Source: Pseudomonas sp. DY-1 (GTDB taxonomy: Bacteria > Pseudomonadota > Gammaproteobacteria > Pseudomonadales > Pseudomonadaceae). Taken from it: a DNA stretch of 64,000 nucleotides. The position numbers were made by a program, and so were the translations under genes. The notes below the pieces were generated by a model. The model saw only the letters and a program-made list of their open reading frames with translations. It was not told the DNA's origin and ran no database searches. The stretch covers positions 1,922,001 to 1,986,000 of the forward strand of contig NZ_CP032616.1 in NCBI RefSeq assembly GCF_003626975.1. Direction: 5' to 3'. This document shows, piece by piece, positions 26,243 to 32,579 of this stretch (within the stretch, counting starts at the first letter, position 1; every line of letters starts with the position of its first letter).

Positions 26243-26947
26243 ATGCCTCAGAAAAGACAAAGCCCCGGCAAGCGCGCCAACGCTGCCAGGGCCAATTACC
26301 GCAGAACTCACGGGTCGCAACCTATCACGACGACCAGGTCTTTCGCCCCTGTTGGCGCGCGTCACCCGCTGGCATCGGAATGTTCTGACAACAGCCAGCA
26401 GACCCCTAAAGCCTTGCCAAGCTCGGGCCAGCAGACCTATAGTCCGCCCGTCACGGTCAATCCTGTGACCGACCTTGGCCGGTCGAACAACTCTAGGCGC
26501 ACAGGCGCCCCAACCACCATTGCAGGCGCTTTTTTTGTGCCCGCAGTGTCGTGTTATGGCAGCTGTGCGCGGGACACCTTCGGGTGTGCCGGGTGCCTAG
26601 AGTCCCGGTCGGCCAACCCGCGTACAGCTGTCACCCTCATTCGTTTGGCCGCGAACGGTGGCAGCTCCCCAACTCTAGGAGCTTCACCATGCACACCCTC
26701 AATCCGTCCCCACGATTCATCCGCGCACTTGCACACCGGGCCATGGCCTTCGCTGCACTCCGCGCAAACTCCAGCCTTTCCACCCGACTCGCACGCTACA
26801 ACCACCACATGCATCTCGCCCGCCTCGCTGCCGCCGAGCAGGTTGCCGAGGAGGTGCGTCATGACTAGCCCTCACTCAGCCCGCCGTCTCGACTCCCGCC
26901 CCCTTGTCTCAAACCACTCGCTGGCCAGGGAGGTGAGTCATGTCTGA
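26243..26947 (+). CDS. Doubtful long ORF over the leader (possible Ash-family call)
   Basis: A 234-codon frame starting MPQKRQSPGKRANAARANYR with AGGGG seven bases upstream. It runs through the candidate promoter, attenuator and structured RNA and its last 28 codons are the small ORF at 26861. The middle (FGCAGCLESRSANPRT) resembles what is often annotated as Ash/Icd-like protein in P4-type elements. Those annotations commonly overlay the conserved RNA, so I favour conservation of RNA over protein. Low proline-rich complexity also argues against a real protein. Confidence 0.25.
   Translation: MPQKRQSPGKRANAARANYRRTHGSQPITTTRSFAPVGARHPLASECSDNSQQTPKALPSSGQQTYSPPVTVNPVTDLGRSNNSRRTGAPTTIAGAFFVPAVSCYGSCARDTFGCAGCLESRSANPRTAVTLIRLAANGGSSPTLGASPCTPSIRPHDSSAHLHTGPWPSLHSAQTPAFPPDSHATTTTCISPASLPPSRLPRRCVMTSPHSARRLDSRPLVSNHSLAREVSHV
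26395..26437 (+). repeat. Direct repeat CCAGCAGACC, operator candidate
   Basis: CCAGCAGACC at 26395-26404 and 26428-26437, start to start 33 bp, about three helical turns. The second copy ends exactly where the candidate -10 box begins, so a bound protein (for instance an AlpA-like one) would block the promoter. Inferred. Confidence 0.45.
26414..26443 (+). promoter_or_regulatory. Candidate promoter of the replication operon (PLE-like)
   Basis: TTGCCA (26414-26419), 18-base spacer, TATAGT (26438-26443): each box differs from the sigma70 consensus at one position. Predicted start near 26450, so the transcript carries the attenuator and the antisense RNA, as for P4 PLE. Confidence 0.5.
26490..26536 (+). 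promoter_or_regulatory. Attenuator with mutually exclusive hairpins and seqA-like site
   Basis: ACTCTAGGC (26490-26498) is the exact complement of the loop GCCTAGAGT in the downstream RNA. Its last three bases belong to the arm GGCGC (26496-26500), which can pair with GCGCC (26505-26509) over an ACAG loop. The same GCGCC can instead pair with GGCGC (26525-26529), followed by seven Ts (26530-26536), forming a terminator. Binding of the small RNA would therefore remove the antiterminator and favour termination, as known for P4 CI RNA. Confidence 0.65.
26557..26633 (+). ncRNA. C4/CI-like antisense immunity RNA
   Basis: A 77-nt three-way junction. The closing stem is 17 bp (26557-26573 with 26617-26633, two G-U pairs). 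Inside are hairpin ACACC-TTCG-GGTGT (26574-26587) and hairpin CCGGG / CCCGG (26589-26593, 26604-26608) with a 10-base loop holding CCTAGAGT. That loop complements both the upstream attenuator site and the ribosome binding site of the next gene. Size, place and logic match the C4 antisense RNAs of phages P1/P7 and the CI RNA of P4. In P4 the RNA is processed from the operon transcript. Confidence 0.75.
26672..26679 (+). promoter_or_regulatory. seqC-like site over the ribosome binding site
   Basis: ACTCTAGG, the exact complement of CCTAGAGT in the antisense RNA loop (26596-26603). It overlaps AGGAG (26677-26681), the ribosome binding site of the ORF at 26689, so pairing could block translation as well as mark the transcript for termination. 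Confidence 0.6.
26689..26868 (+). CDS. Small satellite protein, 59 aa
   Basis: Starts MHTLNPSPRFIRALAHRAMA and continues as an arginine-rich amphipathic helix ending RLAAAEQVAEEVRHD. AGGAG sits seven bases before the ATG. Position matches the first small gene (kil region) of the P4 alpha operon, but I see no sequence basis for assigning that function. Overlaps the next small ORF by 8 bp. Confidence 0.6.
   Translation: MHTLNPSPRFIRALAHRAMAFAALRANSSLSTRLARYNHHMHLARLAAAEQVAEEVRHD
26861..26947 (+). CDS. Possible 28-residue ORF linking two genes
   Basis: ATG at 26861 overlaps the end of the preceding gene and its stop overlaps the next start at 26940. It reads MTSPHSARRLDSRPLVSNHS and ends LAREVSHV. 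The preceding GAGGTG can serve as binding site. It may simply keep ribosomes moving from one gene to the next. Confidence 0.3.
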   Translation: MTSPHSARRLDSRPLVSNHSLAREVSHV

Positions 26948-27191
26948 CGTCATTCCTGCCCTCGCCCACCTGATCGCCGCCTTCCAAAACTGGGCACCCG
27001 GTGAAGGTGCGCCCCGCCCTGCCCTTGAGCGCGTCAGGGACGCCATCGAGATCCTCAACGACAACCCCGAAGCCAAGGCCGAGCTTCGTGCCGCCGTGGC
27101 CGAAGCTCACCAACGCGGTGCACTGCATGTCGATGGTGTGCCCCTGATCGTCCTGCGCTGCCTGCTGCTGGAGGAAGAACGCCATGACTAA
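26940..27191 (+). CDS. Hypothetical satellite protein, 83 aa
   Basis: MSDVIPALAHLIAAFQNWAP onward, an acidic helical protein ending LLLEEERHD. No family recognised. GGGAGGTG lies just before the ATG. It overlaps the following gene by 8 bp, fitting the tightly coupled operon leading to the replication genes. Confidence 0.65.
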   Translation: MSDVIPALAHLIAAFQNWAPGEGAPRPALERVRDAIEILNDNPEAKAELRAAVAEAHQRGALHVDGVPLIVLRCLLLEEERHD

Positions 27192-27459
27192 GCTCGTGCC
27201 CCTCACCACCAATGCCACTGATGCGCCGGTTTTGCTCATCGACAGCAGCCGCCCTTACCTCGAGCTCCAGGAGGCCGCTGAACAACGTCTGAGCACCGTT
27301 CGGGATCTGCTCTGGAGCCTGTCGTCCATGGTCATCACACATGCTGATGGCAAGGACGTTAACCGCGTGGCCGACGCCGCCTACGTGCTGCTGGAAGACG
27401 CCAGTGATCTGTTCCAGGCCGCTCGCCGAGCTGCATTGCGCGACGGGGGTGAGCCATGA
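27184..27459 (+). CDS. Hypothetical satellite protein, 91 aa
   Basis: A helical protein with a conserved-looking stretch LLIDSSRPYLELQEAAEQRL and VADAAYVLLEDASDLFQAAR. Similar short proteins occur in Pseudomonas mobile elements to my recollection, but I cannot name a function. GGAGG precedes the start and the stop overlaps the primase ATG. Confidence 0.65.
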   Translation: MTKLVPLTTNATDAPVLLIDSSRPYLELQEAAEQRLSTVRDLLWSLSSMVITHADGKDVNRVADAAYVLLEDASDLFQAARRAALRDGGEP

Positions 27460-28457
27460 CGAAGCCGAGCATCCCCCAGTTGATTCGCCGGGTGGCCGAG
27501 CATGCCCTGCGCAGCGCCGACACCCTGTTGCCCGAGTGGCTGCCGGAAGGCACTCGCCAGGGCCGCGAATGGGTCGCGCGCAACATCGTTCGGGGGGACC
27601 GGCGCGCCGGTTCCTTCGGCGTGTCCCTGGACAGTGGCCGCTGGAACGATTTCGCCGATGACAGCGCCCACGGCGGAGACCTGGTCTCGCTGCTGGCCTA
27701 CCTGCAGGGCAGTGGCCAGCTGGAGGCAGCGCAAGCCATCGATCAGCGCCTTGCCCTGGACGTGTTCGGTACGACTGGCGGCGCCACTGCCCTGCCCCGC
27801 GAAAACGAAGCCGAGCGGTTGGCCCGCGAGGCCTATCAGCGCGAACAGCGCGAGCGTCTGGAGCAGCGTCACCGGGCTGTTGCAGCAGAGGCCTCGCGGC
27901 TCTGGGAGATGGCACGGCCAGCTGACCCTCACCATCCCTACCTACAAGCCAAAGACGTGGTGCCCTACAACCTGCGCCAACTGCGTGGGGGCCGTCTGCT
28001 GGTTCCGCTGTGCTTGGATGGCCACCTGTTGAACTTGCAGTTCATCGACAGCCAAGGGGCGAAGCGTTTCCTCAGTGGTGGCCGCGTGAAGGGCGCCTAT
28101 TCGCCGCTGGGCCGAGTCGAAGGGAGCGGTCGTTTGTTTGTCTGCGAAGGCTGGGCCACGGGCGCCACGCTGCACGCCCATACCGGCTGCCCGGTGGTGT
28201 GTGCCATGAACGCCGGCAACCTCAAGGCGGTGGCCATCGCCATGCGGGCACGCCACGGCGAAGCGGTGGAGCTGGTGATTGCCGGCGACGACGACCGCTT
28301 GAGCATGGGCAACCCGGGGCGCTCTGCCGCGAACCGCGCGGCGCTCGCCGCTGATGGGCTGGTGGTTTATCCGGAGTGGCCGACCAGCGCCCCGCTCGAG
28401 CTTTCCGACTTCAACGACCTGCACCTCTGGCAGACGCGCAAGTACAAGGAGCACTGA
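27456..28457 (+). CDS. TOPRIM-domain primase
   Basis: A 333-residue protein. The N-terminal 120 residues resemble the DUF7146/zinc-binding-like region of phage primases (GSFGVSLDSGRWNDFADDSA, HGGDLVSLLAYLQG). The C-terminal TOPRIM domain has E231 in LFVCEGWATGATLH and the acidic cluster G277-D-D-D in VIAGDDDR. In P4 the alpha protein fuses primase, helicase and origin binding; here the primase is a separate chain preceding the helicase gene by two bases. Start overlaps the preceding stop (ATGA). Confidence 0.85.
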   Translation: MTKPSIPQLIRRVAEHALRSADTLLPEWLPEGTRQGREWVARNIVRGDRRAGSFGVSLDSGRWNDFADDSAHGGDLVSLLAYLQGSGQLEAAQAIDQRLALDVFGTTGGATALPRENEAERLAREAYQREQRERLEQRHRAVAAEASRLWEMARPADPHHPYLQAKDVVPYNLRQLRGGRLLVPLCLDGHLLNLQFIDSQGAKRFLSGGRVKGAYSPLGRVEGSGRLFVCEGWATGATLHAHTGCPVVCAMNAGNLKAVAIAMRARHGEAVELVIAGDDDRLSMGNPGRSAANRAALAADGLVVYPEWPTSAPLELSDFNDLHLWQTRKYKEH

Positions 28458-28459
28458 CC

Positions 28460-30253
28460 ATGAAGGACCAGGACCACAAGCCTCATCTGAGTCTGGTGGG
28501 CGAGCCCTCCGCACCAACTCCCGAGAAAATCGAGCGGCCCTGCTTCGCCGTGTACGACCAGGACACTCACCGCGAAGGTAAGCACTACCGCGCCGGCACC
28601 TGGTACCACGGCGCGCGGCAGAGCGGCCCCGATGACAAGACGATTCCGGTGGATCACTGGATCTGCGCTCCGCTGCACATCGAGGCGGAGACGGTGAACA
28701 GCGAGGACGGCAGCATCGGCCGACTGCTGAGCTTCCACTACCGCGGCCGACGCATTGAATGGGCCATGCCCATGGAAGCGCTGGCCGGCAAGGCGGATGA
28801 AGTGCTCAAGGCGCTCATGCGCCAAGGCCTGACCATCGAGTACCAACAGCGGCGCTACGTGGCGCCCTATCTGGCGAGCCAGCATTCGCCGGCTCTGGTG
28901 ATCGCCACCACCACCCGCCCGGGCTGGCATGAATCAGGGGCGTTCGTGCTCCCGTCGCGAGTGATCGGTGGCGACAACGTGCGCTTCCAGGACTCTGGCC
29001 GTGCGGTGAACCTCTTCACCACTCGCGGCACCCTGGACGGCTGGCGCGCCGAGGTGGGTCGCTACTGCCTCGGCAACCCGGTGCTGATCCTCGCCGTGTG
29101 CTGCGCCTTGGCCGGGCCACTGCTGGCCAAAGTGGGCGTGAATGGCGGCGGCGTGCACCTGGTGGGCGACTCCTCCAGCGGCAAATCCCTAGCGCAGTTG
29201 GTGGCCGCTTCGGTGTGGGGCAACCCGGGCACCTTCGCCGCGTCCTGGGACGTGTCCAAGGGTGGCGTGGAGATCGAGGCCGCGTCCCGCAACGACACGG
29301 TGTTGATCCTGGACGAGATCAAGCGCGCCGACCCGAAGCGGGTCCAGGAGATGGCCTATGCCATCGCCAACGGCATGGGCAAAGGCACCATGACCCGCGA
29401 GCGCGAAGGCCGCGCCAAGCTCACCTGGCGCGTGCTGGCTCTGTCCAGTGGCGAGCGCTCGCTATCGGAACACGCCGCCATCAGCGGCAACAGCGCCCAC
29501 GCCGGCGCCGAGCTGCGCCTGGTGGACGTGAACGCCGGCACCCGCCCTTTCCGCGCCTTCGATGAGGTGCACGGCATGACCGGCCAGGAGTTCCACCGCG
29601 TGCTCAGCGACACAGTGGTTCAGCACTACGGCCACCTCGGCCCGAGCTTCGTCGAGCAGTTGGTGGAGCAGCCAGAACGAGACGCCCTGTTGACTGCCTT
29701 CCAACAGGTGCGCGAGCGCTTCCACACCGAGAGCTCGCAGGCCGGTCGCGTGGCCGACCGCTTCGCCATCATGGCGCTCGCCGGGGAGATGGCCATCTCG
29801 CAACAGCTCCTGGACTGGCCCGCCGGCACGGCCGAGCAGGCGTGCCGCCAGCTGTTCAACGAATGGCTCGCCAGGATGGGCGATGGCAACGCGGAGGATC
29901 GGCAGATTCTGCGTGGTATCGCCGACTTCATCGCCCTGCACGGCGACAGCCGCTTCTCCAACATCCACGCCCAGGTTGCCGATACCACCGTGCGCGAGCG
30001 GGCCGGCTACTTCGAGGTGGAGTTCGACCGACGCCTGTACCTGTTCAACTCGCCAGCACTGGCGGCAGCAGCGCCGGGCTTTGGTGCGGAGCGAGTTGTG
30101 CGCGCACTGATGACAGCAAAGGCGCTGGCCAAGAAAGACGAAGAATCCGGTCGCACCCGGTGGATGAAGCGCTACCGCATTCCAGGCGGAGGCAGCCTGC
30201 GCTTCTACGTGATCGACCCGGAGCACTTAGAGCATCTGGGAGAAAGTCAATGA
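28460..30253 (+). CDS. DUF927 replicative helicase
   Basis: A 597-residue DUF927/SF3-like helicase. The DUF927 core begins near 150 (FVLPSRVIGGDNVRFQD), with Walker A GDSSSGKS (236-243), Walker B TVLILDEIK and ALSSGERSL further on; the C-terminal part could be a winged-helix origin-binding region. AAGGAG precedes the ATG at 28460. With the primase it forms the element's replication module. The iteron-like array begins 41 bp after its stop, as expected if this protein or its complex binds there. Confidence 0.87.
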   Translation: MKDQDHKPHLSLVGEPSAPTPEKIERPCFAVYDQDTHREGKHYRAGTWYHGARQSGPDDKTIPVDHWICAPLHIEAETVNSEDGSIGRLLSFHYRGRRIEWAMPMEALAGKADEVLKALMRQGLTIEYQQRRYVAPYLASQHSPALVIATTTRPGWHESGAFVLPSRVIGGDNVRFQDSGRAVNLFTTRGTLDGWRAEVGRYCLGNPVLILAVCCALAGPLLAKVGVNGGGVHLVGDSSSGKSLAQLVAASVWGNPGTFAASWDVSKGGVEIEAASRNDTVLILDEIKRADPKRVQEMAYAIANGMGKGTMTREREGRAKLTWRVLALSSGERSLSEHAAISGNSAHAGAELRLVDVNAGTRPFRAFDEVHGMTGQEFHRVLSDTVVQHYGHLGPSFVEQLVEQPERDALLTAFQQVRERFHTESSQAGRVADRFAIMALAGEMAISQQLLDWPAGTAEQACRQLFNEWLARMGDGNAEDRQILRGIADFIALHGDSRFSNIHAQVADTTVRERAGYFEVEFDRRLYLFNSPALAAAAPGFGAERVVRALMTAKALAKKDEESGRTRWMKRYRIPGGGSLRFYVIDPEHLEHLGESQ

Positions 30254-30546
30254 AAACCTTCAAGCCTCCCTATGCACTCCAACGGTTTTTCATGGGGAAC
30301 GGGGGAACAGGGGAACAAGCCAGCAACCATGCGGGTTTGAGCTGTTCCCCCATTAAAGAGAGGAGTGGGAACGGGGGAACACAACTCTGTTCATTAAATA
30401 ACCAACCCCTTCTGTTTGTTCCCCTTAAAAAAACTGTGGGAACAAAATGCACCTCTGAAAGCCGCGTTCTAGAGCGGTTTTCCCCTCAATCCCCCGTTCC
30501 CCACGATTTCGAAATCAGACGCGGGAACAAGGGGGGGTGTGAGTGA
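30250..30546 (+). CDS. Doubtful ORF running through the iteron array
   Basis: A 98-codon frame whose ATG overlaps the helicase stop (ATGA). It reads MKTFKPPYALQRFFMGNGGT and is rich in Gly, Asn and Ser because it crosses the GGGGAACA repeats. The repeats explain the sequence better than a protein does, although coupling to the helicase could allow translation. Confidence 0.25.
   Translation: MKTFKPPYALQRFFMGNGGTGEQASNHAGLSCSPIKERSGNGGTQLCSLNNQPLLFVPLKKTVGTKCTSESRVLERFSPQSPVPHDFEIRRGNKGGCE
30294..30529. repeat. Iteron-like array, candidate replication origin
   Basis: Core GGGAAC(A), mostly GGGGAACA. Forward copies at 30294, 30302, 30310, 30367, 30374, 30438 and 30523; inverted copies at 30343-30350, 30417-30424 and 30496-30502. 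Ten copies in 236 bp. An AT-rich stretch lies between (about 30385-30436, including TTAAATAA and TTAAAAAAA). P4 alpha binds related GGTGAACAGT-type repeats in its ori and crr, so this is inferred to be the replication origin. Confidence 0.6.
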
Positions 30547-30677
30547 TTTTTGTTGACACATCTGTTGACTCTCGTTCCACGCCACCTCTGGCAAGCCTTC
30601 TGCTCGGGGGGCATTTTCGCCTCCTCGAGCACCTTTCCCTGGCCGGCAACCTCGGCCATTTACCCTGGAGATCAGAA

Positions 30678-31460
30678 ATGACCGACCACACCTCTGCACT
30701 ACCTGAAGCCACCCGTGACGCCCTGGAACAGCACCAGGAAGCAATGGCGCGTTACCAAGCCCTGCGCGAGCGTTTGGTGATCCTTGGCCAGCGCCTGGAG
30801 AAACACCGCAACACCACCGCCGCTGCCACAGCGCAATCCGATCTGGCCGGTACGACCTGGCGCGCCAAGTTCCACGCCGCTGATGGCGAGCTGACGAAGG
30901 AAATCCGCGACCTCAAACGGGAAGAGCTGGACGCCCGCGAACTGGCCGAGGAGTACGGACACCTGGTGGAGGCGCTCGAGCCGGAGTTCGGGCTGATGCA
31001 GCTGGATACGGCAGAGGCATTCCTGGACGCCGAGCGGCGCCGCGAGGCCGCACACGACCTGTACGCGCTCCACTTCCTGGAGAGCACCGCCGCAGCCGTG
31101 TTTGCCCTGCCGGAAGGTCAGGCACTCGTCGCAGCCCTGGCCCGCTACCAGCCCACCCTGGGGCGCGAGCTGGCCAAGCACCCGGCCTTCGAGCCTGACG
31201 CCCGCGCACCAACCCAGCAGCGGATCAGCGAAGCCCTCGAACAGCGCCAGGGCCAAGTACTCAACGCTTTGGTGCAGAAAGCCACGGCCGACCCGGTGGA
31301 GCACCAGGACGACCCGATCTGGCAGCAGTTGGAGCCGGTAGCCCAGGGTGACCTCGAAATACCCAAGGGGCAGATCGGCAGCGTCGCGCACCGCAAGCGC
31401 CGCAGACAGGAACTGGAGGCGCTCAGCAACCCGCAGAAGCAACCCGCTAGCGCTGAGTAA
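30678..31460 (+). CDS. Coiled-coil satellite protein, unknown function
   Basis: A 260-residue, highly charged helical protein, with heptad-like stretches over about 10-45 and 60-130 (ELTKEIRDLKREELDARELA). The C-terminus is basic (AHRKRRRQEL). CTGGAG precedes the ATG at 30678. Its place at the far end and its helical layout are reminiscent of P4 Psu (polarity suppression / capsid decoration), but I cannot show homology by eye. Followed by a terminator. Confidence 0.65.
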   Translation: MTDHTSALPEATRDALEQHQEAMARYQALRERLVILGQRLEKHRNTTAAATAQSDLAGTTWRAKFHAADGELTKEIRDLKREELDARELAEEYGHLVEALEPEFGLMQLDTAEAFLDAERRREAAHDLYALHFLESTAAAVFALPEGQALVAALARYQPTLGRELAKHPAFEPDARAPTQQRISEALEQRQGQVLNALVQKATADPVEHQDDPIWQQLEPVAQGDLEIPKGQIGSVAHRKRRRQELEALSNPQKQPASAE

Positions 31461-31484
31461 CTCGCCCCCTACCCTTCCCCGCTA

Positions 31485-31506
31485 AGCCGCCCTCGGGCGG
31501 CTTTCT
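31485..31506 (+). terminator. Terminator of the satellite replication operon
   Basis: AGCCGCC with loop CTCG and GGCGGCT, followed by TTCTT. Ends the gene at 30678. Confidence 0.8.
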
Positions 31507-31821
31507 TGTGCGCCCTGGAGCGACCTGCTGCTCCCCTGGCGAGCAGCCACCCCGGCCACCGCCGCCATCTCCTGGCGCGCGCTGTCGTCCCCCCACCACG
31601 CCTGCGGGCTAGATAGGGTGATTTTTCTGCATACCTGCAACGGCCTCTGATCCGGCCTTGGTAGGCCTCTTGGCCATGGATCTACGAAGCGTCCTTTCCT
31701 GCAAATCCCTGCATGGGGGCATGAGAAAAGGCCTCTTCGGAGATGGCGTGTATGCCAGCTTGTATGCCTAAAAAATTGAAAATCGTATTTTTGCTTATAA
31801 AACAGCTACTTATAAAACCAC
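31507..31821. other. Right end of the satellite, non-coding
   Basis: No gene. Contains the right-end candidate arm sites (31749-31768) and an AT-rich stretch (31770-31820) leading to the right att core. Confidence 0.55.
31749..31768. repeat. Candidate integrase arm sites, right end
   Basis: TGTATGCC at 31749-31756 and 31761-31768, both preceded by similar context to the left-end pair (GTGTATGCCAG). Spacing is 12 bp here, 13 bp on the left. Confidence 0.5.
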
Positions 31822-31838
31822 TTCGAATCCAGTCGCTC
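31822..31838 (+). repeat. attR core
   Basis: TTCGAATCCAGTCGCTC, identical to the tRNA-Pro segment at 18104-18120. After it GACCAAA continues into the terminator that presumably served the tRNA before integration. Confidence 0.9.
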
Positions 31839-31854
31839 GACCAAACCCCGAAAA

Positions 31855-31878
31855 ACCCGCCTTGAAGGCGGGTTTTTT
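31855..31878 (+). terminator. Original tRNA-Pro terminator, displaced by integration
   Basis: ACCCGCCT / AGGCGGGT stem with a three-base loop TGA and a run of Ts. Similar in sequence to the AAGCCCGC...GCGGGCTT hairpin at 18173-18195 now following the tRNA, which the element supplies. Confidence 0.75.
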
Positions 31879-31979
31879 ATTGCCTGCGATTTTTCTTTGG
31901 CAGCTTTCCCAGTGCAGATGCCAAATCGCCAGCACCGCCCTATCATCAGCCGGTTTCTCCCATCGCCAGGGAAGCGGTC

Positions 31980-32293
31980 GTGCGCATTGCACTCCTCTCC
32001 ATCGTCCTGCTATCTGCCTCCGCCCTGAACGTCAGTGCCGCCAATACGCCATGTCCGGCAGTAAAGGCGGTATCGCCCGTTGCGATGGCGAACTCTTCGT
32101 CTGCAATGATGGTTCCATCAGCGGTTCGAAAAAGAACTGCGGCGCGATGCTTGGCCAGCCGGCAGCCGGGAGCGCCACGCGGATGGTGGAGGATGGGCAG
32201 TGTCTGTGTGGAAGCGGAACGATCTGCATCGGTCCGCGTGGCGGGCACTACTGCCTGACACCAAGCGGCCGGAAGAGCTATGTCAGGAAATAG
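31980..32293 (+). pseudogene. Frameshifted small secreted cysteine-rich protein
   Basis: A GTG at 31980 with AGGGAAG upstream opens a good signal peptide (MRIALLSIVLLSASALNVSA). The reading then degenerates, while another frame from about 32045 to the stop at 32293 gives a convincing mature domain: YAMSGSKGGIARCDGELFVC, NDGSISGSKKNC, and CLCGSGTICIGPRGGHYCLT. Joining them needs a one-base insertion (or two-base loss) near 32043-32045. So the gene is either inactivated or carries a sequencing error. The product would be a small periplasmic or secreted protein of unknown function. Confidence 0.6.
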
Positions 32294-32296
32294 CCG

Positions 32297-32533
32297 TCAG
32301 GACAGGAAGGCCGCTACGGCAGTCGCATCGAAGGGCCACCCCAGCTCTCCGCCGGTATCGCAACGGCGCAGAACCGGAATGCGCAGACCATAGATTTCGA
32401 CCCACTCTTCGCGGTCAGCTATGTCCACCAACTCCACCATCAGGCCGCGTTCGACGAAAGGCATGAGCACGCCTTCGGCTACCTCGCAGAGGTGGCAACC
32501 GAGGGTGCCGAAGAGTTGGCATTCAGGAAGCAT
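32297..32533 (-). CDS. Glutaredoxin-like (DUF836) thioredoxin-fold protein
   Basis: A 78-residue protein: QLFGTLGCHLCEVAEGVLMP with the redox motif C-H-L-C at about 13-16, then VELVDIADREEWVEIYGLRI and the cis-proline in PVL. Matches the small glutaredoxin-like DUF836 family. Likely a cytoplasmic thiol-disulfide protein; substrate unknown. It converges with the frameshifted gene, with only three bases between. Confidence 0.82.
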   Translation of the reverse strand: MLPECQLFGTLGCHLCEVAEGVLMPFVERGLMVELVDIADREEWVEIYGLRIPVLRRCDTGGELGWPFDATAVAAFLS

Positions 32534-32579
32534 GGCGATGCGCCTCGAAGATTATCGAGGCGCGAAGTCTATCACGCGT

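Larger units (their letters stand above)
26184..26688 (+). other. Immunity leader region of the replication operon
   Basis: About 500 bases that hold regulatory signals rather than a confident gene: a repeat pair, promoter, attenuator and structured RNA, each listed below. The layout corresponds to the phage P4 region from PLE to the first gene of the alpha operon. Confidence 0.7.
18104..31838. mobile_element. Integrated P4-like phage satellite with defence-like cargo
   Basis: About 13.7 kb bounded by a 17-bp direct repeat of the tRNA-Pro 3' end. Inside are a P4-type integrase next to the tRNA, an Ogr/Delta activator, AlpA-like regulators, a P4-style immunity leader with antisense RNA, a TOPRIM primase, a DUF927 helicase and an iteron-like array. 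No capsid, tail, portal or lysis gene is visible, so it is a satellite rather than a prophage. The segment 19.9-24.0 kb is clearly AT-richer and uses different codons from the rest, suggesting separately acquired cargo. Core genes resume directly after the right repeat. Confidence 0.9.

Noticed and set aside
29462..30226. 254-codon minus-strand frame in the DUF927 helicase gene
   Set aside because: Opposite strand of a confident helicase; no regulatory or coding support.
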